A stretch of DNA of 34,231 nt from Ectopseudomonas mendocina (GCF_008041835.1 NZ_VRYE01000073.1:1-34231); one strand, 5' to 3'. Shown: positions 14,898-22,856, numbered from the stretch's first letter. Program-made: numbers and translations. The notes: generated from the letters alone by a model not told the origin.

Positions 14898-16141
14898 AAA
14901 TCGCCATCGTCGGCGGTGGTATCGCCGGCCTGACCTGTGCCTACCTGCTCAATCGCCAGCACGACATTCAGGTGTTCGAAGCCAGCGACTGGATCGGCGG
15001 TCATACCCACACCGTCGACGTGCAGGTGGAGGGGCGCAGCTACGCCATCGATACCGGTTTCATCGTCTTCAACGACTGGACCTACCCCAATTTCATCCGC
15101 TTGCTGGAGCAGATCGGCGTCGGCTTCAAGCCCACCGAGATGAGCTTCTCGGTCAGCGACCCGGCCACCGGCGTGGAGTACAACGGCCACGACCTCAACA
15201 CCCTGTTCGCCCAACGCAGCAACCTCCTGTCGCCGGCGTTCTGGGGCATGCTGCGCGACATCCTGCGTTTCAATCGCCAGTCGCTGGACGACCTGGCCAA
15301 CAACCGCATCAGCGCCGACACCACGCTGGGCCAGTACCTCGACAGCAACGGCTATGGCCGCCGCTTCATCGAGCATTACATTGTGCCGATGGGCTCGGCC
15401 ATCTGGTCGATGTCGCTGGCCGACATGCTTGGTTTCCCGCTGCAGTTCTTCGTGCGCTTCTGCAAGAACCATGGCCTGCTCTCGGTCAGCGACCGCCCGA
15501 CCTGGCAGGTGATCGAAGGCGGCTCGCGCAGCTACGTGGCGCCCTTGACCGCCAGCTTCGCCGAGCGCATCCGCCTCAACTGCCCGGTCAGTCGCGTCGT
15601 CCGTGATCAGGATGGCGTCACCCTGCACAGCGCGGCCGGCAGCGAGCGCTTCGACAAGGTGATCTTCGCCTGCCATAGCGACCAGGCCCTGGCCCTGCTC
15701 GAGCAGCCCAGCGAGCAGGAGCGGGACATTCTTGGCGCCCTGCCCTACGCCAACAACGACGTGGTGCTGCATACCGATACGCGCCTGCTGCCCAAGCGCA
15801 AGCTGGCTTGGGCCAGCTGGAACTATCGCCTCGGTGGGCCGCGTGAACAGATGGCTGCCGTGACCTATGACATGAATATCCTGCAGGGCATCGACAGCGA
15901 CACCACCTTCTGCGTCAGCCTCAACCAGACGGCCGCCATCGACCCGAGCAAGATCCTCGCGCGCTTCCAGTACGCCCACCCGCAGTACAGCCTGGCCGGT
16001 ACCGCCGCCCAGGCGCGCTGGGAAGAGCTGCTCGGCGCGCAGCACACCTACTATTGCGGCGCCTACTGGGCCAACGGTTTTCATGAAGATGGCGTGGTCA
16101 GCGCACTGCGCGTAGCGCGTGCCTTCGGAGAGACGCTCTGA
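14894..16141 (+). CDS. FAD-dependent amine-oxidase-like oxidoreductase
   Basis: The 415-residue flavoprotein begins MKIAIVGGGIAGLTCAYLLNRQHDIQVFEASDWIGGHTHTVDVQVEGRSYAIDTGFIVFND. This FAD-binding motif plus the 'GGHT' and 'DTGFIVFN' stretches mark the COG2907 group, and it ends YYCGAYWANGFHEDGVVSALRVARAFGE. The group occurs next to DUF1365 and Cfa-like genes. A similar set in the Rhodobacter photooxidative stress regulon is linked to furan fatty acid synthesis; equating this gene with its dehydrogenase (UfaD) is a hypothesis. It overlaps its neighbours by 4 and 1 bp. Confidence 0.87.
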   Translation: MKIAIVGGGIAGLTCAYLLNRQHDIQVFEASDWIGGHTHTVDVQVEGRSYAIDTGFIVFNDWTYPNFIRLLEQIGVGFKPTEMSFSVSDPATGVEYNGHDLNTLFAQRSNLLSPAFWGMLRDILRFNRQSLDDLANNRISADTTLGQYLDSNGYGRRFIEHYIVPMGSAIWSMSLADMLGFPLQFFVRFCKNHGLLSVSDRPTWQVIEGGSRSYVAPLTASFAERIRLNCPVSRVVRDQDGVTLHSAAGSERFDKVIFACHSDQALALLEQPSEQERDILGALPYANNDVVLHTDTRLLPKRKLAWASWNYRLGGPREQMAAVTYDMNILQGIDSDTTFCVSLNQTAAIDPSKILARFQYAHPQYSLAGTAAQARWEELLGAQHTYYCGAYWANGFHEDGVVSALRVARAFGETL

Positions 16142-16941
16142 TGCACAGCGCCCTGTACAGCGGCTGGGTGCAGCATCGCCGCTTCGCCCCGCGCGCCCAT
16201 GCCTTTCGCTATCGCATGGGTCTGCTGTACCTCGACCTGAGTGAGCAGGCGCAGCTGTTCGCCCTGTCAAAGCTGGCCGGTTCCGGCCGCTGGGCGCCAT
16301 TCGCCTTTCGCGAGAGCGACTACCTGCCCGAGTCCACCCGCCAGGGCGTGGCGCTGGATGAGGCGGTGCGCGATCGCGTGGAGCAGGCACTGGGCACACG
16401 CCCGCAAGGTCGCATCTGCGTGCTGACGCAACCGCGCAGTTGGGGCCTGGCCTTCAACCCGGTGAGCATCTTCTATTGCCATGACGCCGAGCAGCGGCTG
16501 ATGGCGATACTCTGTGAAGTCAGCAATACGCCGTGGCGCGAACGCTATCACTACGTACTGCCGGCCAACGGTGAAGGGCGCCACCAGGTCAGCGTCGACA
16601 AGGCCTTTCACGTTTCCCCCTTTCTGCCGCGCGAGCTGGAATACCGCATGAGTTTCAGCCCCGTGGGCGAGCGCCTCGGTGTACACATGGCCGACTGGCA
16701 AGGCGAAACCAAGATGTTCGACGCCAGCCTCAGCCTGCAACGCACAGCGTTGGACCGCAGAAGCCTGCACCGCTATCTGCTCAGTTTCCCCTGGATGACC
16801 GGCAAGACCCTGGCCGCCATCTACTGGCAGGCACTGCGACTGCTGCTCAAACGCATCCCGATTTTCGACCACAAGCCTGCACAGGGCAGCTTTCGAGTCG
16901 CCCGCCCGCACGTCAAGGACATGCCCCATGAAGAGCTCTAG
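16141..16941 (+). CDS. DUF1365 family protein
   Basis: The 266-residue protein has the family start SALYSGWVQHRRFAPRAHAFRYRMGLLYLDL and the stretch QPRSWGLAFNPVSIFYCHD followed by EVSNTPWRERYHYVL and KAFHVSPFLP, all typical of DUF1365. Its biochemical function is unknown, but the domain is almost always coupled to a COG2907 oxidoreductase and a Cfa-like methyltransferase, as here, suggesting action on the same lipid. It starts at the last base of the previous stop codon and overlaps the next gene by 14 bp. Confidence 0.9.
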   Translation: MHSALYSGWVQHRRFAPRAHAFRYRMGLLYLDLSEQAQLFALSKLAGSGRWAPFAFRESDYLPESTRQGVALDEAVRDRVEQALGTRPQGRICVLTQPRSWGLAFNPVSIFYCHDAEQRLMAILCEVSNTPWRERYHYVLPANGEGRHQVSVDKAFHVSPFLPRELEYRMSFSPVGERLGVHMADWQGETKMFDASLSLQRTALDRRSLHRYLLSFPWMTGKTLAAIYWQALRLLLKRIPIFDHKPAQGSFRVARPHVKDMPHEEL

Positions 16942-18202
16942 CCTGACCTCCACCAGAAGCCTGGTACGCAGTGGCAACGGCATTGGTGCCGGCCTGTTAC
17001 GGCGTGCCGTATTGCGCCAGCTACAGAACCTGCATCACGGCCTGCTGGTGATCCACGAAGCCGGTCACAGCCTGCACTTCGGTAACCCGCAAGCCCATCT
17101 GCGCGCCGAAATCACCGTGCATGACCCCACCGTCTGGGGGCTGGTTGCCGGCAACGGTTCGATTGGCTCGGGTGAGGCCTATATCCACGGCTACTGGAGC
17201 ACGCCGGATCTGACGGCGGTAATCCGTATCTTCGTCGCCAACCTCGATGTACTGGACGCCATGGAAGGTGGCCTGGCGCGCCTGGGCCGGCCGTTGATCC
17301 AGGGGCTGCACTGGCTCAATCGCAATACCCGGCAAGGTTCGCGGCGCAATATCGCCGCCCACTACGACCTGGGTAACGACCTGTTCGAGCAGTTCCTCGA
17401 CCCGACAATGATGTACTCGGCGGCTATGTTCCGCAGCGCAGACGACAGCCTGGAACAGGCGCAGCTCAACAAGCTCGAACGCATCTGCCAGAAACTTGCC
17501 CTGCAGCCCAGCGATCACCTGCTGGAAATCGGCACCGGGTGGGGCAGCATGGCCATCTATGCCGCCACGCATTACGGTTGCAGCGTGACCACCACCACGC
17601 TGTCGCGCGAGCAGCATGCGCATACCGCACGCCGTATCCGTGAGCTGGGTCTGGAAGATCGCGTCACCCTGCTGCTGGAGGACTACCGCGACCTCCAGGG
17701 CCAGTATGACAAGCTGGTGTCCATCGAGATGATCGAAGCCGTCGGCCATCGCTTCCTGCCCACCTACTTCGAGCAATGCGCGCACCTGCTCAAGGATGAC
17801 GGGCTGATGCTGCTGCAGGCCATCACCATTCGCGACCAGCGCTACGAGCAGGCCTGCAAGTCGGTGGACTTCATCCAGCGCTACATCTTCCCGGGCGGTG
17901 CGCTGCCTTCGATGCACAAGATGCTCGATGTCATCACCCGGCATACCGACTTCAACCTGCACCACATGGAAGACTTCGGCCTGCACTACGCACGCACCCT
18001 GCGCCTGTGGCACGACAACCTGGGCCACGCCAGGCAGCGCCTGGAGCAACTGGGCTACGACGACTACTTCTATCGCCTGTGGGAGTTCTACCTCTGCTAT
18101 TGCGAAGGCGGCTTCCTCGAACGCACCATTGGCACCGCACAACTGCTGCTGGCCAAACCAGGCGCTCGCCCTGCCCCTCTGTTAGGAAACTTCGATGCCT
18201 AA
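16928..18202 (+). CDS. Cyclopropane-fatty-acid-synthase-like methyltransferase (UfaM-like)
   Basis: The 424-residue protein is a SAM-dependent methyltransferase of the CFA synthase family acting on unsaturated acyl chains of membrane phospholipids. The N-terminal lipid-binding half (to about residue 130) precedes AAHYDLGNDLFEQFLDPTMMYSAAMF, the SAM motif LLEIGTGWGSMAIYAA, KLVSIEMIEAVGHRFLPTYFEQC and YLCYCEGGFLERTIGTAQLLL, which carry the conserved Glu and Cys expected near the active site. It could make cyclopropane acids or, as UfaM does, methylate the chain on the way to furan fatty acids. P. putida light-induced genes include one named ufaM, as I recall, which favours the second option. 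Confidence 0.88.
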   Translation: MKSSSLTSTRSLVRSGNGIGAGLLRRAVLRQLQNLHHGLLVIHEAGHSLHFGNPQAHLRAEITVHDPTVWGLVAGNGSIGSGEAYIHGYWSTPDLTAVIRIFVANLDVLDAMEGGLARLGRPLIQGLHWLNRNTRQGSRRNIAAHYDLGNDLFEQFLDPTMMYSAAMFRSADDSLEQAQLNKLERICQKLALQPSDHLLEIGTGWGSMAIYAATHYGCSVTTTTLSREQHAHTARRIRELGLEDRVTLLLEDYRDLQGQYDKLVSIEMIEAVGHRFLPTYFEQCAHLLKDDGLMLLQAITIRDQRYEQACKSVDFIQRYIFPGGALPSMHKMLDVITRHTDFNLHHMEDFGLHYARTLRLWHDNLGHARQRLEQLGYDDYFYRLWEFYLCYCEGGFLERTIGTAQLLLAKPGARPAPLLGNFDA

Positions 18203-18722
18203 ACTGATCGCCAATGCCCTCCTGTTCCAGCTCGGCTGGCTGGTCTGCGTCTTTGCTGGCGACAGCCCCTGGCTGCTGGTGGTGGCAGTGATCATTGGCG
18301 TGCACCTGCTGTGGGTCAGCAGTTGGGCAGCCGAAGGCAAGCTGCTGCTCAGCGTATTTCTCGCCGGCAGTGCGCTGGACAGCTTCCTGCTCAACCTCGG
18401 TGTGTTCGACTTCGGCGAAGAGCGCCAGCTGATCCCGCTGTGGCTGGCCTTGCTCTGGCTGTTGCTGGCCAGCACCCTCAACCACTGCCTGGCCTGGACC
18501 GCGCAGCCCTGGTGGCGCGGCAGCCTGCTGGGCGCGCTTGCCGCACCGCTGTCCTACTACGGCGGCGCGAAGATCGCGGGCGTCGAACTGCCGCTGGGCA
18601 CCTGGCCAACCCTGGCGATTTTCGCGCTGGTCTGGGCCGTGGTGATGCCGGTACTGCATGGCTTCGCCAAACTCTATCGTGCGCAATACGAGCAGAGCCT
18701 GCGCAGCCGTCGCTCGGCCTAG
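18195..18722 (+). CDS. DUF2878 family membrane protein
   Basis: The 175-residue protein contains about five hydrophobic segments (LIANALLFQLGWLVCVFAG, WLLVVAVIIGVHLLWV, LLLSVFLAGSALDSFLLNLGVF, IPLWLALLWLLLASTLNHCL and a C-terminal LAIFALVWAVVMPVLHGFAKLY), consistent with a small inner-membrane protein of the DUF2878 family. The function is unknown; it recurs at the end of photolyase/Cfa-like clusters. It overlaps the methyltransferase gene by 8 bp and appears to be the last gene of the operon, followed by the REP array. Confidence 0.82.
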   Translation: MPKLIANALLFQLGWLVCVFAGDSPWLLVVAVIIGVHLLWVSSWAAEGKLLLSVFLAGSALDSFLLNLGVFDFGEERQLIPLWLALLWLLLASTLNHCLAWTAQPWWRGSLLGALAAPLSYYGGAKIAGVELPLGTWPTLAIFALVWAVVMPVLHGFAKLYRAQYEQSLRSRRSA

Positions 18723-18734
18723 CCGATAACCTCC

Positions 18735-19095
18735 GTAGGAGCGGCGCCTCACCGCGAACCGCTTCGGCTCGGGTTCGAAAAGCTTCGCCCCGGGACGGGG
18801 CTCCTACGAAAAGCACAAATGCCCGCATGTGTAGGAGCGGCGCCCTGCCGCGAACCAGGTGGCACGGCCCCAAAACGCTTCGCCCCGAGGCGGGGCTCCT
18901 ACGAAAAGCACAAATGCCCGCATGTGTAGGAGCGGCGCCCCGCCGCGAACCCGGCGGCGCGGCCCCAAAACGCTTCGCCCCGGGGCGGGGCTCCTACGAC
19001 AAGCACCAATGCCCGCGCGTGTAGGAGCGGCTCCCCGCAGCGAACCAGGCGGCGCGGCCCCAACAAAACGCTTCGCCCCGAGGCGGGGCTCCTAC
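18735..19095. repeat. Array of four tandem REP-like palindromes
   Basis: Four units start GTAGGAGCGGC and end GGGGCTCCTAC (18735-18807, 18831-18902, 18926-18997, 19021-19095), at a 95-96 bp period. The 23-bp spacers are nearly identical to each other (GAAAAGCACAAATGCCCG and a few more bases). Each unit can fold into a long hairpin, its arms being reverse complements of one another. A fifth unit lies at 19592-19664. The 471-bp gap 18723-19193 holds this array and no gene. It may insulate or terminate the upstream operon, protect mRNA 3' ends, or bind gyrase or IHF, as known for such repeats. Confidence 0.9.
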
Positions 19096-19193
19096 GAAAA
19101 GCGGCTTGCGGCCTGCTGAACTGACGCCACTGTCCGCTGCACCCTGTCAGCCCAAGCCCCGCGTATCCACTGCATGGCGTACACTGCTGCGCC

Positions 19194-19505
19194 ATGAGCC
19201 AGACCATCCCCCATACCCAACTGCCAACCGAACCCGAGGTCAGTTGCAGCACCTGCGCGGCTTGCTGCTGCCAGCTGGAAGTCATGCTGTTCGGCGATAA
19301 CGACGTGCCGCAGCATTTGATCGATACCGACCAGTGGGGCAGCGAAGTGATGCGTCGCCTGGACGACAACTGGTGCGCCGCGCTGGACCGCAACAGCATG
19401 CGCTGCACCATCTACGAGGTGCGCCCACTGATCTGCCGGGAGTTCGAGCTGGGTGCGGCCGAATGCCTGGAAGAGCGCCAGGGCATTGCCCAGGCCTATC
19501 GCTAG
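19194..19505 (+). CDS. YkgJ family cysteine-cluster protein
   Basis: The 103-residue protein has SCSTCAACCCQLEV (a cluster of Cys residues at about 18-26) and MRCTIYEVRPLICREFELGAAEC near the C-terminus, the signature of the YkgJ/UPF0153 group thought to bind zinc or an Fe-S cluster. The function is unknown. No strong Shine-Dalgarno site is visible before the ATG. The gene is followed by the terminator that the MITE has split, and it converges on pagL. Confidence 0.85.
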   Translation: MSQTIPHTQLPTEPEVSCSTCAACCCQLEVMLFGDNDVPQHLIDTDQWGSEVMRRLDDNWCAALDRNSMRCTIYEVRPLICREFELGAAECLEERQGIAQAYR

Positions 19506-19555
19506 CGGAGCGCGCCACGGGCCACAGGCACAATGAAAAAGACCGGGGCTTGCCC

Positions 19556-19701
19556 TAATGTCTGTCAGTTAAGCGTCGACGCTGCCAATGGGTAGGAGCG
19601 GCGCCCCGCCGCGAACCAGGGCGATACGCGATTGAAAAGCTTCGCCCCGGGGCGGGGCTCCTACGAAAGACCGCTTTGGCAAGCTTATCTGATCGGCATT
19701 A
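19556..19701. mobile_element. 146-bp MITE-like element with IS4-type ends
   Basis: The insert runs from TAATGTCTGTCAGTTAAG (19556-19573) to CTTATCTGATCGGCATTA (19684-19701). These 18-bp ends are inverted repeats with 14 of 18 matches and closely resemble the terminal repeat I recall for IS4 (TAATGCCGATCAGTTAAG). It is flanked by an exact 11-bp direct duplication, GGGGCTTGCCC (19545-19555 and 19702-19712), within the 11-13 bp range made by IS4. It has no coding capacity. Its centre is a REP-like palindrome (19592-19664) of the same family as the nearby array. Confidence 0.8.
19592..19664. repeat. REP-like palindrome inside the MITE
   Basis: The unit begins GTAGGAGCGGCGCCCCGCCG and ends GGGGCGGGGCTCCTAC, the same family as the four-copy array at 18735-19095. 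Here it is single and forms the interior of the IS4-ended element. Confidence 0.85.
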
Positions 19702-19723
19702 GGGGCTTGCCCGGTCTTTTTAT

Positions 19724-20239
19724 TCAGAAGCTCATGCGGTAATGCACGGTATACGCTTCCGCGCCGTCATTGGGGTTCTTCAGGCCCGCGTTGGAATAGT
19801 GAATGGCACGCAGACCAATCTCCTGTCCCGCGAAACGCAGGCCGACGCCGATACGGTCTTCGAACTGAAACGACGAGCCCAGATCGTTGCTCTCCAGCTC
19901 GGTGCTGGAGAACGCCGCAACGCCGATGCCGGCTTCGATGTATGGACGCACGTTCTGCCCGGCGAACTCGTAAACGAATACCGGCGCGAAAGAAACGCTG
20001 TGGTTACTCGCCGTGTCGTCGCCATCCCAGTAGGTGTAACCGAGGTCCCAGTAACCAGTCAGACGTCCATAGCTGCTCTCCAGCCAGCTGTGGTTCCAGT
20101 CCCACTGCGCGCCCAAGCGATAAACCATGGTGGAGTCGCCACTCTGACCAATAGCCGCGGTTACGTCCGCAGCCTGCGCAGCACCCATGGTTCCAAACGT
20201 CAGGGCCGTAGCTGCGGCGAAGGCATATAACTTCTTCAT
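19724..20239 (-). CDS. pagL: Lipid A 3-O-deacylase PagL
   Basis: The 171-residue outer membrane protein has a signal peptide (KKLYAFAAATALTFGTMGAAQAA) and alternating beta-strands of an eight-stranded barrel. The C-terminal HYSNAGLKNPNDGAEAY carries the catalytic His147, Ser149 and Glu161, with the same spacing as His126/Ser128/Glu140 of mature P. aeruginosa PagL. It removes the 3-O-acyl chain of lipid A and so alters LPS recognition and membrane properties. AAGGA lies 7 nt before the ATG. It is downstream of murI on the same strand with a 95-bp AT-rich gap, so it probably has its own promoter. Its terminator is split by the MITE. Confidence 0.93.
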   Translation of the reverse strand: MKKLYAFAAATALTFGTMGAAQAADVTAAIGQSGDSTMVYRLGAQWDWNHSWLESSYGRLTGYWDLGYTYWDGDDTASNHSVSFAPVFVYEFAGQNVRPYIEAGIGVAAFSSTELESNDLGSSFQFEDRIGVGLRFAGQEIGLRAIHYSNAGLKNPNDGAEAYTVHYRMSF

Positions 20240-20334
20240 GAGTCATTCCTTGTATAGCGGGAAGTTTTTATCAGGCTCGTTACAAAAATATAGAAGTATT
20301 CGATATCAGAGAAAGCCCAAACCGAAAAAATTCA

Positions 20335-21126
20335 CTATATCGAAAGCACTTCGGCCGTTTCACTCAACAAAATCGGCAATACTCGGCAAAGTTGCGCAGT
20401 GTTTCCGCTGCTCCAGTAGCGAGTGGCCCGAGCGGGCGCAGTTGCCAGCATGTCGTGCTGAGTGAGCAAACGCTGCAGCTGCCGCGCCACTGCCGCGCCG
20501 GTATCGATGAGGGTCACCGAAGGTGGCACCAGCTCGCCCAGCAGCGGACGCAGGAAGGGATAGTGGGTGCAGCCGAGAATCAGCGTGTCACAGCCCTCGG
20601 CCAACAGCGGCGCCACATAACCTTGCAGCAGTTCGCGCGTGGCCGGTGCCTGCAGCTCGCCGGCCTCGATGCATTCCACCAACCCCGGACAGGGCTGGGT
20701 GATCACCCGCACATCATTGGCGAAGCGATCGAGCAGTGCAGCGAACCTGGCGCTCTTGAGCGTACCGGTGGTTGCCAGAACACCGACCACGCCACTGCGG
20801 GTCGCCGCCGCCGCCGGTTTTACCGCCGGCTCCATGCCGACGATGGGCACGTGCGGATAGCGCTCGCGCAACTCGGCACCAGCCGCAGCCGTCGCCGTGT
20901 TGCAGGCTAGCACCAGGGCCTTGGCACCCTGCGCCAGCAAGTGTTCGGTGATCAGCACGCAGCGTTCGCGAATGTATTCCGGGCTTTTCTCGCCGTAAGG
21001 CACGTGGCCGCTGTCAGCGACGTAAAGCAGCGACTCGTTCGGCAGCAACTGGCGAATCTCGCGCAGCACCGACAGGCCGCCGACGCCGGAGTCGAAAACG
21101 CCAATCGGCGCCTGCGACTGACTCAT
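20335..21126 (-). CDS. murI: Glutamate racemase
   Basis: The 263-residue enzyme interconverts L- and D-glutamate for peptidoglycan synthesis in the cytoplasm. It opens IGVFDSGVGGLSVLREI with the catalytic-site Asp-Ser, and the two catalytic Cys lie in LVLACNTATAA and LILGCTHYPFLRP; length and motifs are normal. It is the last gene of the minus-strand hemA-prfA-prmC-moeB-murI block, starting 33 bp after moeB, with GGGGA about 8 nt before the ATG. Confidence 0.96.
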   Translation of the reverse strand: MSQSQAPIGVFDSGVGGLSVLREIRQLLPNESLLYVADSGHVPYGEKSPEYIRERCVLITEHLLAQGAKALVLACNTATAAAGAELRERYPHVPIVGMEPAVKPAAAATRSGVVGVLATTGTLKSARFAALLDRFANDVRVITQPCPGLVECIEAGELQAPATRELLQGYVAPLLAEGCDTLILGCTHYPFLRPLLGELVPPSVTLIDTGAAVARQLQRLLTQHDMLATAPARATRYWSSGNTAQLCRVLPILLSETAEVLSI

Positions 21127-21159
21127 TTCAAATCATCCCCACGGCTACGCAGCCTATCG

Positions 21160-21921
21160 TTAGCGCCCACCGCACACCTCGCAAACCGGATCGCGCTTGA
21201 CCCGCAGTTCGCGAAAGCGCGTGCCCAGCGCATCGATCAGCAGCAAGCGCCCCACCAGCGGCTCACCGAAATCTGCCAGCAGCTTGAGCGCCTCCAGCGC
21301 TTGCAGGCTACCGACCAGGCCGACCAGCGGGCCAACCACACCCGCCTCGCTGCAGGTCAGCTCGGCTTCGCTGCCATGACCATACAGGCAGTGATAGCAG
21401 GGGCTGGCGGCGTTGCGCGGATCGAACACCGACAACTGCCCTTCCAGACGAATCGCAGCGCCAGATACCAGCGGCTTACCCGCCTTGAAGCAGGCAGCAT
21501 TGACTGCTTCGCGGGTGGTGAAGTTGTCCGAGCAGTCCAGCACCAGGTCGACGGCGCTTACCGCGGCAGCCAGCGAGTCGGCGTCCAGCGCCTGACGGTG
21601 CGGCACCAGGCTGATCTGCGGATTGATCGCCGCCAGCCGCGCCATGGCCGAATCCACCTTGGCCTGACCGATGCTGGCAGTGTCGTGGGCGATCTGCCGC
21701 TGCAGGTTGGTCAAGTCGACCGTATCGAAGTCAGCCAGGTGCAGCTCGCCGACGCCAGCAGCCGCCAGGTACAGCGCAACCGGCGAGCCGAGACCGCCCA
21801 AGCCGACTATCAGCACGCGGCCCTGCTTCAGACGCAGTTGGCCCTCGACATCGATCTGTTTCAACAAAATCTGCCGGCTGTAGCGCAGCAGTTCGTCATC
21901 ACTCAGCATCTGATCACTCAC
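21160..21921 (-). CDS. moeB: Molybdopterin-synthase adenylyltransferase MoeB (E1-like)
   Basis: The 253-residue protein adenylates the C-terminus of a small sulphur carrier (MoaD or ThiS type). LLRYSRQILLKQIDVEGQ, the ATP loop VLIVGLGGLGSPVALYLAAAGVG and DLTNLQRQ are E1-like hallmarks. CYHCLYG and the C-terminal CEVCGGR are the paired CxxC zinc ligands. MoeB and ThiF cannot be separated with certainty on sequence alone, but the position next to prmC and murI in Pseudomonas is normally annotated moeB. It overlaps prmC by 8 bp. Confidence 0.88.
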   Translation of the reverse strand: MSDQMLSDDELLRYSRQILLKQIDVEGQLRLKQGRVLIVGLGGLGSPVALYLAAAGVGELHLADFDTVDLTNLQRQIAHDTASIGQAKVDSAMARLAAINPQISLVPHRQALDADSLAAAVSAVDLVLDCSDNFTTREAVNAACFKAGKPLVSGAAIRLEGQLSVFDPRNAASPCYHCLYGHGSEAELTCSEAGVVGPLVGLVGSLQALEALKLLADFGEPLVGRLLLIDALGTRFRELRVKRDPVCEVCGGR

Positions 21922-22747
21922 GGTCTAAACGTCCCAGACTGATACGTTCATGGCCTGCCAGGTCACGCCGGCTGTGTACCTCGGCGAAACCACCGGCAGC
22001 GAGTAGTGCACGCACGGCTTCGGCCTGGTCGAAGCCGTGCTCGAGCAACAACCAGCCACCTGGCAGCAAATGCGCCGGCGCAGCCGGGATGATTGCGCGG
22101 ATATCGTCCAGCCCGTCGCAGCCGGCCACCAGCGCGCTGCTTGGCTCGAAACGCACGTCACCCTGTGCCAGATGCTGATCATCGGCACGAATATAAGGCG
22201 GGTTGCTCAGGATCAGGGCAAAACGCTGCCCGGCCAGGGCGGAGAACCAGTGGCTATGCAGGAAACTCGCATTGTCCAGTTGCAGGCGCAGGCGATTGCG
22301 CTCAGCCAGGGCCACGGCGTCTGCGACGCGATCCACGCCGGTTACCTGCCAGGCCGGGCGTTCGCTGGCCAGGGCCAGGGCAATGGCGCCCGTGCCGGTG
22401 CCCAGATCGAGCACGCTCAGCGGCGTAGCGGGTAGCAGCTCGAGTGCGGTTTCCACCAGCAGTTCGGTGTCCGGGCGCGGGATGAGCGTGTGCGGCGCCA
22501 CTTCAAGATCAAGGCTCCAGAAGCCCTGATGGCCAAGGATATAGGCCACCGGCTCGCCCTGGCGGCGGCGTTGCAGACTGGCCTGGAAGCGCGCCAGTTG
22601 CTCATCCTCCAGCTCGTGCTCCGGCCAGGTACGCAGGTAGCTGCGCGGCTTGCCCAGGGCATCGGCGAGCAGCAGCTCGGCATCCAATCGCGGCGTGGGC
22701 GAGTCGGGCAGGTCAGCAGTGTCGAGCAGGGTTTCGATGGTAGCCAT
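21914..22747 (-). CDS. prmC: Peptide chain release factor N5-glutamine methyltransferase
   Basis: From the ATG at 22747 the protein has 277 residues. It methylates the Gln of the GGQ motif in release factors 1 and 2. The N-terminal helical domain (to about residue 85) is followed by the SAM motif VLDLGTGTGAIALALA and by the catalytic NPPY motif in LILSNPPYIRADD. A longer frame from 22816 would be encoded by the dispersed palindromic repeat (22757-22807) and is rejected. The gene lies next to its substrate gene prfA. Only 9 bp separate repeat and start codon, so the ribosome binding site (a weak GAGA) is partly next to repeat sequence. Confidence 0.95.
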   Translation of the reverse strand: MATIETLLDTADLPDSPTPRLDAELLLADALGKPRSYLRTWPEHELEDEQLARFQASLQRRRQGEPVAYILGHQGFWSLDLEVAPHTLIPRPDTELLVETALELLPATPLSVLDLGTGTGAIALALASERPAWQVTGVDRVADAVALAERNRLRLQLDNASFLHSHWFSALAGQRFALILSNPPYIRADDQHLAQGDVRFEPSSALVAGCDGLDDIRAIIPAAPAHLLPGGWLLLEHGFDQAEAVRALLAAGGFAEVHSRRDLAGHERISLGRLDRE

Positions 22748-22756
22748 GTCGTTCTC

Positions 22757-22807
22757 GTAGCCCGGATGCAATCCGGGAAATCGGTCCCCGGATTGCATCC
22801 GGGCTAC
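22757..22807. repeat. Dispersed palindromic repeat (GTAGCCCGGAT family), copy 2
   Basis: The element reads GTAGCCCGGATGCAATCCGG at the left and GGATTGCATCCGGGCTAC at the right, the two halves being exact reverse complements over most of their length, so the whole unit can form one long hairpin. It fills most of the gap between prfA and prmC and ends 9 bp before the prmC start. Confidence 0.88.
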
Positions 22808-22856
22808 GGTGCGCACGGCGCACCCTACGCGGCGCCAGCCATGCGCACCACTGCAC

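Larger units (their letters stand above)
19536..19721. terminator. Bidirectional terminator split by a MITE
   Basis: AAAAAGACCGGG (19536-19547) and CCCGGTCTTTTT (19710-19721) are perfect 12-bp complements. If the insert 19556-19701 and one copy of the flanking 11-bp duplication are removed, they form a standard hairpin with loop GCTTG and T-runs on both strands, serving the YkgJ gene and pagL. With the insert, the arms still exist but are 162 bp apart. Confidence 0.8.

Noticed and set aside
14606..16399. 597-codon minus-strand open frame
   Set aside because: It runs antisense to the SDR, FAD oxidoreductase and DUF1365 genes, all with clear family motifs; it is a GC-rich shadow frame.
13800..16690. 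Single TGTACA half-sites inside the NTF2-like and DUF1365 genes
   Set aside because: No partner half-site at 12 bp; they lie in coding sequence and are expected by chance for a 6-bp word.
18735..19095. Regularly spaced repeats resembling a CRISPR array
   Set aside because: The units are long palindromes of over 70 bp and the 23-bp spacers are nearly identical to each other, which does not fit CRISPR; no cas genes are present.
20240..20334. TGTATA before pagL as a possible fourth light-regulator site
   Set aside because: Only one half-site is present and nothing matches at the required 12-bp spacing; it could be part of an ordinary -10.
22748..22816. Longer prmC reading frame
   Set aside because: The extra 23 residues are translated from the palindromic repeat; the family N-terminus begins at 22747.
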